The translations under genes were made by a program, and so were the position numbers. Positions 54,135-62,322 of a stretch of 64,000 bases of DNA are shown one piece after another; position 1 is the stretch's first letter, and each line of letters begins with the position of its first letter. The notes beneath the pieces are model-generated. The model searched no databases. It was not told the origin of the DNA and worked only from the letters and a program-made list of their open reading frames with translations. This DNA is from Niastella sp. OAS944 (GTDB lineage: Bacteria; Bacteroidota; Bacteroidia; Chitinophagales; Chitinophagaceae), in NCBI GenBank assembly GCA_024809215.1, contig JANUBW010000001.1:2274841-2338840 (forward strand), in the 5' to 3' direction.

Positions 54135-54905
54135 ATGGACAACTATTCTGTAAAAAAGCTCTCGAAACTGGCAGGCGTAAGCGTGCGCACCTTGCACCTG
54201 TACGATAAAATGGGCTTGTTAAAACCTTCGGTACGTACCGAGGCCAGGTACCGGCTGTATGGCGAAAAAGAACTGTTGCGTTTGCAACAGATCCTCTTTT
54301 ACCGGGAGCTTGATTTTCCGTTGAAAGAGATTGGGGCTATTCTCGACGACCCTGCATTTGATATAGTGCAGGCATTGGAAGGCCACAAAAAAGCGCTGTT
54401 GGCCCGCAGGGAAAGAATAAACACATTGGTTGGTACCATTGAAAAAACATTGGTAACACTAAAAAACAACACTATGTTACAGGTAGAGGACCTTTACGAA
54501 GGCATTAGCCCCGAAAAAGTACAGGCCTGGCGAACTGAGGCCATGGCCAAATGGGGTAAGGAAACCGTTTTGGAAGCAGAAGAAAACCTGCGCAGCTTTA
54601 GTAAGGAGGAAATGGATGGGCTTAAAACGGAACTGAACGATAACATTACCGCCCGCTTAACGGCGCTTATGCACACAGACCCTAAAGGCCCGGAAGTGCA
54701 GGAGCTGATTGCCCGCCGCTACCAGATCATTTTGCGGCTTACGGGCGGACAAATAAAAATGGAAAAGCTGGAGTATTTTAGAAAACTGGGGGAATTGTAT
54801 GTGGAAGATAATCGCTACACACCGGTGAATGGAATGCCCAGTATGGAACTGGCGCTTTTTATAAAAGAGGCCACTGATCATTATGTTAGTGAGCAGAAGA
54901 AATAA
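54135..54905 (+). CDS. MerR-family regulator with TipAS-like domain
   Basis: 256 residues: MerR winged HTH (1-70, YSVKKLSKLAGVSVRTLHLYDKMGLLKPS and ARYRLYGEKELLRLQQILFYREL), a dimerisation helix (about 75-115), and a TipAS-like antibiotic-binding domain (about 130-250, AMAKWGKETVLEAEENL). TipAS-type regulators bind hydrophobic or cyclic drugs and activate their own promoter and efflux genes. It is divergent from the GH31 operon and convergent with the Kef genes, so there is no obvious transporter target adjacent. Confidence 0.92.
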   Translation: MDNYSVKKLSKLAGVSVRTLHLYDKMGLLKPSVRTEARYRLYGEKELLRLQQILFYRELDFPLKEIGAILDDPAFDIVQALEGHKKALLARRERINTLVGTIEKTLVTLKNNTMLQVEDLYEGISPEKVQAWRTEAMAKWGKETVLEAEENLRSFSKEEMDGLKTELNDNITARLTALMHTDPKGPEVQELIARRYQIILRLTGGQIKMEKLEYFRKLGELYVEDNRYTPVNGMPSMELALFIKEATDHYVSEQKK

Positions 54906-54921
54906 AATCTAAGATTGGCTA

Positions 54922-54965
54922 AAGGGAGGTCCTCCGCCAGTTGGCGGAGGGCTTCCCCTTTTTTT
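54922..54965 (+). terminator. Terminator of the MerR gene
   Basis: CCTCCGCC/GGCGGAGG with a 4-nt loop, extended by AAGGGAGG/CTTCCCCTT, followed by seven T. The T-run overlaps the stop codon of the convergent Kef gene. Confidence 0.9.
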
Positions 54966-56859
54966 ATTCAGCAATATTTTCTCTTGCACGTGCTTCTTCG
55001 CGCATGGTTTCGGGGTCCCAACTGGTATCGCCGCCCATGAAGATGTTCTGCCTGTCGCTTTGCAATGTTTCCTCCATTTCCTCAATATACTTTTTGGCTT
55101 CTACCACATAATCATCAGGATTACGAATGGCCGACAGGTGGCGCATATTGGCCTCGTCGTATTTTATAAAGTTGCGGGCAAGCCGTTTAGCGGTGTATTT
55201 TCTATACCCCAGCAGCGACATGGCATCTACTCCAACCCGCAAACTTGTATCCAGCGTTTCGCGGTAAATGTGCAGCATACCGGCGTTCATAAGATCGTAG
55301 GCATCGTACCGGTTCTTTGCACGCACCAGCATATGCAGGTGCGGGAAATGTTTCTTCACCGTTTCTATCATCTCCAACCTTTTTTCGGGCGAGTCAATAG
55401 CAATGATGATGATCCTCGCCTTATCGGCGCCGGCGGCCTGTAATAATTCGTGACGCGATGCATCGCCATAAAAAACTTTAAAGCCCATGCCCCGCAAGGC
55501 ATCTACCCGGTCGCTATCAAGATCGAGGTAGGTAGCAGGAATTTTATTGGCGCGCAAAAACCGACCTATCATACTTCCAAAATGACCAAAGCCCGCAATG
55601 ATAACAGGGTTCTTTTCATCAATTTCATCGGCTTCCCGCTCCTCTTTTTCATCGGTGCCCACACGTGGCAGTATTAATTTTTCATTGGCCATAATTACCA
55701 GGGGCGTTAACGCCATACTAATAGCTACTACCGCCGTCATTATACTGGTTGTTTCGGCCGATAAAACACCCTGCTGTAAAGAGAATGAGAACAACACAAA
55801 CGCAAATTCACCTACCTGGGTTAAGCTGAAGGAGAAAATAAAGTTCTGTTCGGTGCTTACTTTGAATACCTTACCCAGTAGTAAAAGAACAAGCGATTTT
55901 ACAGCAGTCAATGCTGCTACCCAAAGTATTATGGTACGATACTCCTGCGACACAACATGGAAATCGATAGAAGCGCCTACGGCAATAAAGAACACACCCA
56001 GCAATAACCCTTTAAACGGTTCTATATCGCTCTCCAGCTCATGTTTGTATTCGCTGTTGGCCAATACCACACCCGCCAAAAACGAACCTAATGCCGGGCT
56101 TAAACCAATCTGTGTCATTAACACGGCAATACCTACAATGATCAGCAGGGCCGATGCGGTGAAGATCTCGCGCATATTGGTCTTTGCTATAATGCGCAGC
56201 AGGGGCCGTACGGCTATTCTGCCCACAACAATTATAGCAGCAATAATTCCCAGCACAATCAATGCATGCAGCCAGGCAGGAAAACCATCGACCCAGGTTT
56301 TAGCAGCATGGTGGTCAGCGGCCTGCTCGTTGCCGGTACCCAAAGTTGCCAGCAAAGGAAAAAGGGCCAGCATGGGTATCACTGCTATATCCTGAAACAA
56401 CAACACCGAAAAGGCGCTTTGCCCAGCCGAGGTCTTCATCAATCCTTTCTCCGAAAGGGTTTGCAACACAATGGCGGTTGACGACAGGGCCAGTATCATA
56501 CCCAGTGCCAATGCCTGTTGCCATACAAAATTGAACAGCATGGCCACCCCTGCAATTACAATGGTAGTAAGCACTACCTGCAACCCACCAAGGCCTAGTA
56601 TTGATTTACGAAGTTTCCATAACAATTCGGGCTCCAGTTCAAGCCCAATTAAAAACAACATCATCACCACACCAAATTCGGCGAAGTGCATAATGTCCTG
56701 CCCTTCTTTACCAACAAAACCCATTACAAACGGGCCAATAATAACACCGGCAATAAGATAACCCAGCACCGAACCAAGCCCCGACTTTTTTGCCAGGGGT
56801 ACACATATTACGGCTGCTGCCAGGAAAACCAGTGCCGTTGAAAAAAAAGATTGATCCAT
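54964..56859 (-). CDS. Kef-type potassium/proton antiporter (CPA2 family) with TrkA-N domain
   Basis: 631 residues: about twelve transmembrane segments (1-390), with the CPA2 motif region ILALSSTAIVLQTLSEKG (about 125-142) and PALGSFLAGVVLANSEYKHELESDIEPFKGLLLG (about 255-290), then a TrkA-N/RCK Rossmann domain (about 418-540, NPVIIAGFGHFGSMIGRFLRANK) and a short acidic C-tail. These proteins export K+ (in exchange for H+) under electrophile stress. It is the second gene after the flavoprotein at 56861-57469, one base apart, matching the KefC/KefF arrangement. Confidence 0.95.
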   Translation of the reverse strand: MDQSFFSTALVFLAAAVICVPLAKKSGLGSVLGYLIAGVIIGPFVMGFVGKEGQDIMHFAEFGVVMMLFLIGLELEPELLWKLRKSILGLGGLQVVLTTIVIAGVAMLFNFVWQQALALGMILALSSTAIVLQTLSEKGLMKTSAGQSAFSVLLFQDIAVIPMLALFPLLATLGTGNEQAADHHAAKTWVDGFPAWLHALIVLGIIAAIIVVGRIAVRPLLRIIAKTNMREIFTASALLIIVGIAVLMTQIGLSPALGSFLAGVVLANSEYKHELESDIEPFKGLLLGVFFIAVGASIDFHVVSQEYRTIILWVAALTAVKSLVLLLLGKVFKVSTEQNFIFSFSLTQVGEFAFVLFSFSLQQGVLSAETTSIMTAVVAISMALTPLVIMANEKLILPRVGTDEKEEREADEIDEKNPVIIAGFGHFGSMIGRFLRANKIPATYLDLDSDRVDALRGMGFKVFYGDASRHELLQAAGADKARIIIIAIDSPEKRLEMIETVKKHFPHLHMLVRAKNRYDAYDLMNAGMLHIYRETLDTSLRVGVDAMSLLGYRKYTAKRLARNFIKYDEANMRHLSAIRNPDDYVVEAKKYIEEMEETLQSDRQNIFMGGDTSWDPETMREEARARENIAE

Positions 56860-56860
56860 A

Positions 56861-57469
56861 CTATCTCAGGTTACTTTTCGAAATTTCAATAAGGTCATTA
56901 ATACAATTGGCTTGCTCCACATCAGCTTCATTCAAATTATCGATACCCAGTTCAATGAGCAATTGCCGGTACTTTTCGCCGAATTCATTTATTTCAGCGG
57001 CATCTAATTTATGGGTGCCGGGTATCCAGAAGGGCGGCCAGTAATCCATGCTGCATAAAGTGGCAGTACGTTCAAAAGGCTTAAGTATCTCGGGCATGGT
57101 GCAATGCTGATAGCCTTCGGGCTGATAAGCCTTCATGCCTCCACCTGAGGTTATTACATTAAAAACTTTTTTACCGCTTAATGCCTTTCCGTTTTTTCCG
57201 TAGGCCCAGCCATGTTCCAGCACCAGGTCCTGCCACTGTTTTAGTAATGCCGGCGCACTATACCAATATAGCGGATGTTGCCAAATAATAATATCGTGCG
57301 AAAGCAGTAATTGCTGTTCTCTTTTAACATCTATATCAAAATCGGGGTAATGCTCGTACAGATCAATAAAAGTTACATGATCGAGCCCGCCAATATGTTT
57401 TAGCAGCGTTTTGTGTACCCTGCTTTTTTCCAGTGCCGGATGGGCAAATAATATCAGTATTTTCTTCAT
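56861..57469 (-). CDS. KefF/KefG-type NAD(P)H-dependent flavoprotein
   Basis: 202 residues of the flavodoxin-like fold family (Flavodoxin_2). N-terminal ILILFAHPALEKSRVHKTLLKH, the active-site loop IWQHPLYWYSAPALLKQWQDLVLEHGWAYG (about 75-104), and VFNVITSGGGMKAYQPEGYQH. In KefF and KefG such a protein binds the cytosolic part of the K+ antiporter and is needed for full activity, besides having quinone reductase activity. Its stop is one base from the Kef start, so coexpression is near certain. Confidence 0.93.
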   Translation of the reverse strand: MKKILILFAHPALEKSRVHKTLLKHIGGLDHVTFIDLYEHYPDFDIDVKREQQLLLSHDIIIWQHPLYWYSAPALLKQWQDLVLEHGWAYGKNGKALSGKKVFNVITSGGGMKAYQPEGYQHCTMPEILKPFERTATLCSMDYWPPFWIPGTHKLDAAEINEFGEKYRQLLIELGIDNLNEADVEQANCINDLIEISKSNLR

Positions 57470-57569
57470 AATTCCTTCCCCCTTTTAATTATATCACAAC
57501 TTAAGTGAAATTGCTTTTTTTTCAATAAGTTTTCTCTAACTTAACCTGTCAGCCACTACATTAAATCGT

Positions 57570-57950
57570 ATGAAAAAAGCGCCTTCCCGTTTGCGCAAGA
57601 TAATTAACAGACTGATACTTGTGGTATTGGGCGTTATTATTGTTACGCTTGCCATACTGCTTTATATGAGCCCGGGCAAAACCTCACCTATAACCGACGC
57701 TAGTGGTAATGAAATACCAAACAGTATTGCAGTTATAGAACAACCTGAGATAAACGGGGTTAAACAAAGCCTTATTATTCGTGGTGAAAATAAAAACAAT
57801 CCGGCATTGCTTTTTGTTCATGGCGGTCCGGGCCTGGCCACCTTCCCTTTTATAAAAGAACCATTTAAGGGAATGGAAAAACTATTCACCTGGAAGAATA
57901 TGGCGGCTCCTGAAAACATTATAAAGAAGGATGTATTGAAAATAAAATAG
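57570..57950 (+). pseudogene. Truncated alpha/beta hydrolase (N-terminal remnant)
   Basis: 126 residues: an N-terminal membrane anchor (LVVLGVIIVTLAILLYM, about 15-31), then the start of a proline-iminopeptidase-like hydrolase (SLIIRGENKNNPALLFVHGGPGLATFPFI, about 68-96). After EKLFTWKN the expected strand and the GxSxG elbow are absent, and the protein ends 18 residues later. The tail may be the fused C-terminus left by an internal deletion. No catalytic Ser, Asp or His remains, so activity is unlikely. A hairpin overlaps the stop. Confidence 0.7.
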
Positions 57951-57972
57951 TCCCGGTTGCCGGGCCGGGACT
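57949..57972 (-). terminator. Terminator between convergent genes
   Basis: A perfect 8-bp stem AGTCCCGG/CCGGGACT with an 8-nt loop. In the minus direction it is followed by ATTTTATTTTC, so it mainly serves the pectate lyase gene, 21 bases past its stop. Confidence 0.85.
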
Positions 57973-57992
57973 GTAAACCAAATAACAGAACA

Positions 57993-60134
57993 TTAGCGTT
58001 TCACTATCTTCAACAACTGCTGGTTGCCATTTTTAAATACGCTTATAAAATATACACCGGGTATTAATTGTTGCCCAATGTTCACTTTATCTTTTGCTAC
58101 GCCCGTTTCTATTTGTTTTCCCTGTTGGTCAATGATCACATAATTAAACTTACCAATAGAGCTAATAGTGAACAGGCCACTGCTTGGGTTGGGATATACC
58201 GTGGTTGCGTTGTTCATAGCCGCATCGCTACCTGGTATGGTTGAAGTACCTTCACGCGCTACACCTGTACAACTTACCGCGGTTAAACCGCTGCCATTCA
58301 CTTTAAAATAATCAATATTAGCCAGGCCGCTGGCCGAAGTGCTTTCGAGCCTGATGGTATTTTGCCCCGCAGTTAATGAACGGCTTAACGAAACTTCAAC
58401 CCAGGTTGTCCAGTCGGTGGTTGCATTAAAATCAATAGTTGAAACAACTTCAGTACCATTGATAATGAGTTTAGCCGGCCGGTTACTACCGCCGCCATTT
58501 GCATAACGCCAGGCCAGGGTGTATGCTCCTGCAGTGGTTACATTAATACGCCAGGTTATTCCACTACCAACGGCATTGGTTACGTTTGAAAAACCGGTAC
58601 CGGTATAACCGGCATTGTCGCTATCAACAGTACCATTTAAACTACAAAAGCCAGTGGCATTCTCCTGAATAGTTAGTCCTGTACCAACAGGGCCATTGGG
58701 GTTTTCGCCGGTAAGTGAATTAAGATATTCCTCCAGGTTCGTATAACCATCACCATCAGGATCGCTGTTATTATCGGCAACGCCTGGGTTTGTTCCATTA
58801 GCCGATTCCCAGTTATCGGGCATACCATCGCTATCTGTATCAGCAGGAGCAGTGCCTGAAGCGTAGGCAGGCCAGCCGCCTACATCTGATGGCAGATCAA
58901 TAATACCCGCTTTACCAGAACTGGCGCCCACCACCGATGCCGTACCGTTTGTTGTTTCGGTTACAATGCGTGCATCAACCGCATCACGTACAGGCAGGTT
59001 GGCGCCGGCTTTTGACAGCACATCGGTATAAGCAGCTGCTGATGTTTGAGTAACAATATCATTCCCTGACAGCCCGAATGCAGAAGTAGATTTTGTACCT
59101 GCCTGTTGAGCAGCAGGAATGGAACCAAGGCTAACGCCCGTCCAGTTATCGTTGGTTTTACCACTATTGCCATTCATGTAGTTGCCATTAATATACCACA
59201 CCCCTATACCAATGGCGTTGTAGCTTGGGTTTACAAAATTGATAGTTGAAGTGGCCGGCCCTGGTTTGTAATAATTGTTCACGATGTTGGTGTGCGATAC
59301 GCCGCCGATAATTTCACATTCGCCTCCATAGGCGGCGCCTGTGCTTCCGCTATTGTAGATCACGTTGTTTCTGTAATCAGTTAGCGCCATAGTATCGTGC
59401 GCCCTGGCGCCACCAAAACGAATTGCCCGGCTCATTTGGTGCGCAATAAGGTTATGGTGGTACGATGAGTTTTGTCCGCCCCACACGCCACCATACCCGC
59501 GCACACCTTTTGCATGGCCGGCATTGTATAACCCTTCGCTCATAATACACCACTGTACAGTTACATTTTTTGTATCGTACATAGCGGCGCATTCTTCATT
59601 GGCCCAGCTGAACGAGCAGTGGTCAACAATAACATCGTGGCAGTTTTCCATATCATAACCATACAAACCGGTTGACAGGATGCCACCCGGCCTTGACCGT
59701 AAATAACGAATGATAACATTACCATGGTTACCACCCTGGCTGGCAACACGAGCGCCATTCATAATAAAAGAATGTCCCTTTAAACAAATACCACCACCGG
59801 GGGCAGTTTGCCCCGCAATAGTAACGTTCGACCTTTTAACTTTTATCTCTGATGTAAGATTGATGATACCACCCACACGAAAGATGATGGTCAATGGTTC
59901 ATTAGGGTAAGAATCGAAAGCAGCGCGAAAGCTACCGGCCCCTGAATCGTTGAGGTTTGTGACAGCATATACCTTGCCGCCACGGCCACCGGTTGCAAAG
60001 CGGCCAAACCCTTGCGCAGTAGGGAATGCCAGTTGTTGCGCCATTATTGGCATACCTGTTAAGAGAAGGCTGCATACCCCCGCAGCATACAGGTGTGTTT
60101 TAGAAAAACAGAAAAGATTGGTTCTTTTTTTCAT
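57993..60134 (-). CDS. Secreted pectate lyase (PL1-like) with Ca-binding, CBM and T9SS domains
   Basis: 713 residues from the ATG at 60134, chosen for its signal peptide (THLYAAGVCSLLLTGMPIMAQ); the frame also opens at 60170. Right-handed beta-helix (about 30-390): FPTAQGFGRFATGGRGGKVY, QTAPGGGICLKG, IIRYLRSRPG and the PL1 motif VIVDHCSFSWAN. Then a Ca-binding stretch (DTDSDGMPDNWE to DPDGDGYTNLEEYL, about 435-480), a CBM35/CBM6-like module (about 500-625), and a type A T9SS sorting domain (VYPNPSSGLFTIS to the end). It should cleave polygalacturonan outside the cell. It is divergent from the jelly-roll lyase at 60571-62274. Confidence 0.92.
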   Translation of the reverse strand: MKKRTNLFCFSKTHLYAAGVCSLLLTGMPIMAQQLAFPTAQGFGRFATGGRGGKVYAVTNLNDSGAGSFRAAFDSYPNEPLTIIFRVGGIINLTSEIKVKRSNVTIAGQTAPGGGICLKGHSFIMNGARVASQGGNHGNVIIRYLRSRPGGILSTGLYGYDMENCHDVIVDHCSFSWANEECAAMYDTKNVTVQWCIMSEGLYNAGHAKGVRGYGGVWGGQNSSYHHNLIAHQMSRAIRFGGARAHDTMALTDYRNNVIYNSGSTGAAYGGECEIIGGVSHTNIVNNYYKPGPATSTINFVNPSYNAIGIGVWYINGNYMNGNSGKTNDNWTGVSLGSIPAAQQAGTKSTSAFGLSGNDIVTQTSAAAYTDVLSKAGANLPVRDAVDARIVTETTNGTASVVGASSGKAGIIDLPSDVGGWPAYASGTAPADTDSDGMPDNWESANGTNPGVADNNSDPDGDGYTNLEEYLNSLTGENPNGPVGTGLTIQENATGFCSLNGTVDSDNAGYTGTGFSNVTNAVGSGITWRINVTTAGAYTLAWRYANGGGSNRPAKLIINGTEVVSTIDFNATTDWTTWVEVSLSRSLTAGQNTIRLESTSASGLANIDYFKVNGSGLTAVSCTGVAREGTSTIPGSDAAMNNATTVYPNPSSGLFTISSIGKFNYVIIDQQGKQIETGVAKDKVNIGQQLIPGVYFISVFKNGNQQLLKIVKR

Positions 60135-60570
60135 ATAGCTTATGGTTGTTAATAAATAATCATTGGGCATAAAGAAGCCTTGCCTTTAACAACGAAGGCT
60201 AAAGACAGGAATCCTTTGATTTGCATTTATAGTAACAGCTCAGGCTATACGTAAGAGTAGGATTAGCCGGTATACTTTATAGGCTTAAGTATAACAACTG
60301 TATTGAACGAATGGCTCGTTGCTTTTGATTTCGTACTAATGGCTTGAAAATGAATCTCTGAAGCGGGTGAGATTAGAAGATGCCTTTCTTTACCCTGTAA
60401 TCAGCTATGCAACAGGGTTACGTAAGTTAATTACTATTCCGGAATTATTATAAAAAAATTGCTACTACCCATGCTAAGATAGTTTACAAGTAGGCTAACC
60501 ACTGGCGCGCAACGCAAAGTATAATGTAGTTACTTCATAGGAACCATCTTCTAACTTAAACGATTGCAAC
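60135..60570. other. Divergent intergenic region between two secreted lyase genes
   Basis: About 435 bases. I see no gene, no clear TAnnTTTG element and no strong repeat. It must hold promoters for both secreted enzymes. Confidence 0.35.
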
Positions 60571-62274
60571 ATGAAACTACCTTACTCCAAAATGCAGCCG
60601 TTACACATTTTACGGCAATTAGTGATCACTTCTACTTTTACTTTATTGTTATTCAAAGGCCCGGTGATGGCGCAGGTTACATTAAGCGCTACAGGTTCGG
60701 GCACCGCCTATGATGTAATAGATTCAAAAGGGTTTGGCAATGAGAACCCCGATTGTAAACACCCATCATTTGGGCCGCACGTTACCCAGGCATTTGATAA
60801 TGCATTGAACAAATATGTATTTGTATTTCACAGTCATGCTATTGATGATGATGACCGTTGTACAAATGAAGACCGGGTACGTATGGAAATAAAAGGCGGT
60901 TCGGGCTCGCCTGCCGATATGCAACATACACAAGGGCAAACAGCTTATTATCGATGGAAGTTTAAACTGGATGCGGGATTTATTCCCAGCAGCCGGTTCA
61001 CACACATTTTTCAGATAAAAGCCATAGATGGCGACGACGGAGCTCCATTGATAACCATTACTCCCAGAGCAGGTAATCCACAAAAAATGCAGATCATTCA
61101 TAGTTCAGGCGAAGGTAGTGGTAGTTTGGGCACTGTTAAAGAAGCAGACCTGGCCCCCTTTAAAGGCAATTGGGTGGAAGCCTATGTAAAATACAAAAGC
61201 AGTGATGGCAGCGGCGGCACGCTTGAACTTACATTAAAGCGCGTAAGCGATGGTGTAACCTTGCTCACTTACACCAATAACAGTCTTGATATGTGGCGTA
61301 CCGGTGCATCGTATAACCGTGGTAAATGGGGTGTTTACCGTGGTAAAGATGCTGTATTGCGCGATGAACAGGTACGGTTCAATGACTTTTGCATTACAGA
61401 AAGCAGCGCCAGTTTGTGCCCCAGTAGTATTGGCACTAACCCTAACCCCGGCGGAACAATTAATTTGAATGCCCAACACGATGCTTATGTGCGGGATGGT
61501 TCCAATGCAGGCACCACCTTTGGTTCAACCGATGCGGCCTCACTGGTAACTAAAGTAGCACCTGCAGGCCAGGCCAATAACAATCGCGAAAGCTATCTTT
61601 TATTTGATCTTGGTTCGGTAACAGGTACTGTTACCGGCGCCACTTTAAAAGTAAACGGACATACCGAAGATACAAGAGATGTCAATATTGTAGTGGGCGC
61701 CTATACCGTATCAAACACCAGCTGGACAGAAAACGCCATTACCTGGAACAATAAACCGGCATCAGCATCCAGCGCATTGGCTACTGCTACCGTTACCGAT
61801 GCAACGGCACGGTATTATAACTGGAATGTATTCAGCTATATTCAAAGTGAATTAGCAGCAGGGCGTACCAAAGTTTCATTTGTGCTGAAGAACCAGCAGG
61901 AAACACAGGGCCGGTTATTATGGAATTCAAAAGAAACCGGAAGTAATGCGCCACAGTTAACTATAACATTGGCAAGCAGTGCAAGACAGGAACCAACAAC
62001 AATAACACTACCTGCAATAAACAGTGCATTTAACAGTTTTCCCAATCCGTTCAGGGAAAGCAGTACCATTACATTCTCGTTGCCTGCGGCCGGCCATACA
62101 CAACTGGCAGCATTTGATATAACCGGTAAACAGGTGGCGGTGTTGGTGAATGGGATATTACAAACAGGAAACCACAAAGCCGTATTCAATGCCAGCCATC
62201 TTGCTTCGGGCCTATACACATTGAAACTAACGTATAATGGCAAAACCGTTACAAGAAAATTATTGAAAGAATAG
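60571..62274 (+). CDS. Secreted jelly-roll polysaccharide lyase with CBM96/DNRLRE module and T9SS sorting domain
   Basis: 567 residues: signal peptide (about 1-34, FTLLLFKGPVMAQ); a heparin-lyase-I-like jelly roll (about 35-285: NEDRVRMEIKGGSG, YYRWKFKLDAGFIPSSRFTHIFQIK, GKWGVYRGKD); a CBM96/DNRLRE domain (about 300-465: AQHDAYVRDGSNAGTTFGS, ESYLLFDLGSVTG, NTSWTENAITWNNKP); and a type A T9SS sorting domain (FPNPFRESSTITFSLP to the end). The lyase domain is similar to the Polysacc_lyase family (PF14099); the uronic substrate is not identified. It is divergent from the pectate lyase and 48 nt before the sugar dehydrogenase, so possibly cotranscribed with it. Confidence 0.88.
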   Translation: MKLPYSKMQPLHILRQLVITSTFTLLLFKGPVMAQVTLSATGSGTAYDVIDSKGFGNENPDCKHPSFGPHVTQAFDNALNKYVFVFHSHAIDDDDRCTNEDRVRMEIKGGSGSPADMQHTQGQTAYYRWKFKLDAGFIPSSRFTHIFQIKAIDGDDGAPLITITPRAGNPQKMQIIHSSGEGSGSLGTVKEADLAPFKGNWVEAYVKYKSSDGSGGTLELTLKRVSDGVTLLTYTNNSLDMWRTGASYNRGKWGVYRGKDAVLRDEQVRFNDFCITESSASLCPSSIGTNPNPGGTINLNAQHDAYVRDGSNAGTTFGSTDAASLVTKVAPAGQANNNRESYLLFDLGSVTGTVTGATLKVNGHTEDTRDVNIVVGAYTVSNTSWTENAITWNNKPASASSALATATVTDATARYYNWNVFSYIQSELAAGRTKVSFVLKNQQETQGRLLWNSKETGSNAPQLTITLASSARQEPTTITLPAINSAFNSFPNPFRESSTITFSLPAAGHTQLAAFDITGKQVAVLVNGILQTGNHKAVFNASHLASGLYTLKLTYNGKTVTRKLLKE

Positions 62275-62322
62275 CAAACCCCGCCCCATATACCTTATCA
62301 TCATTAACCAAGCAACCATCAT

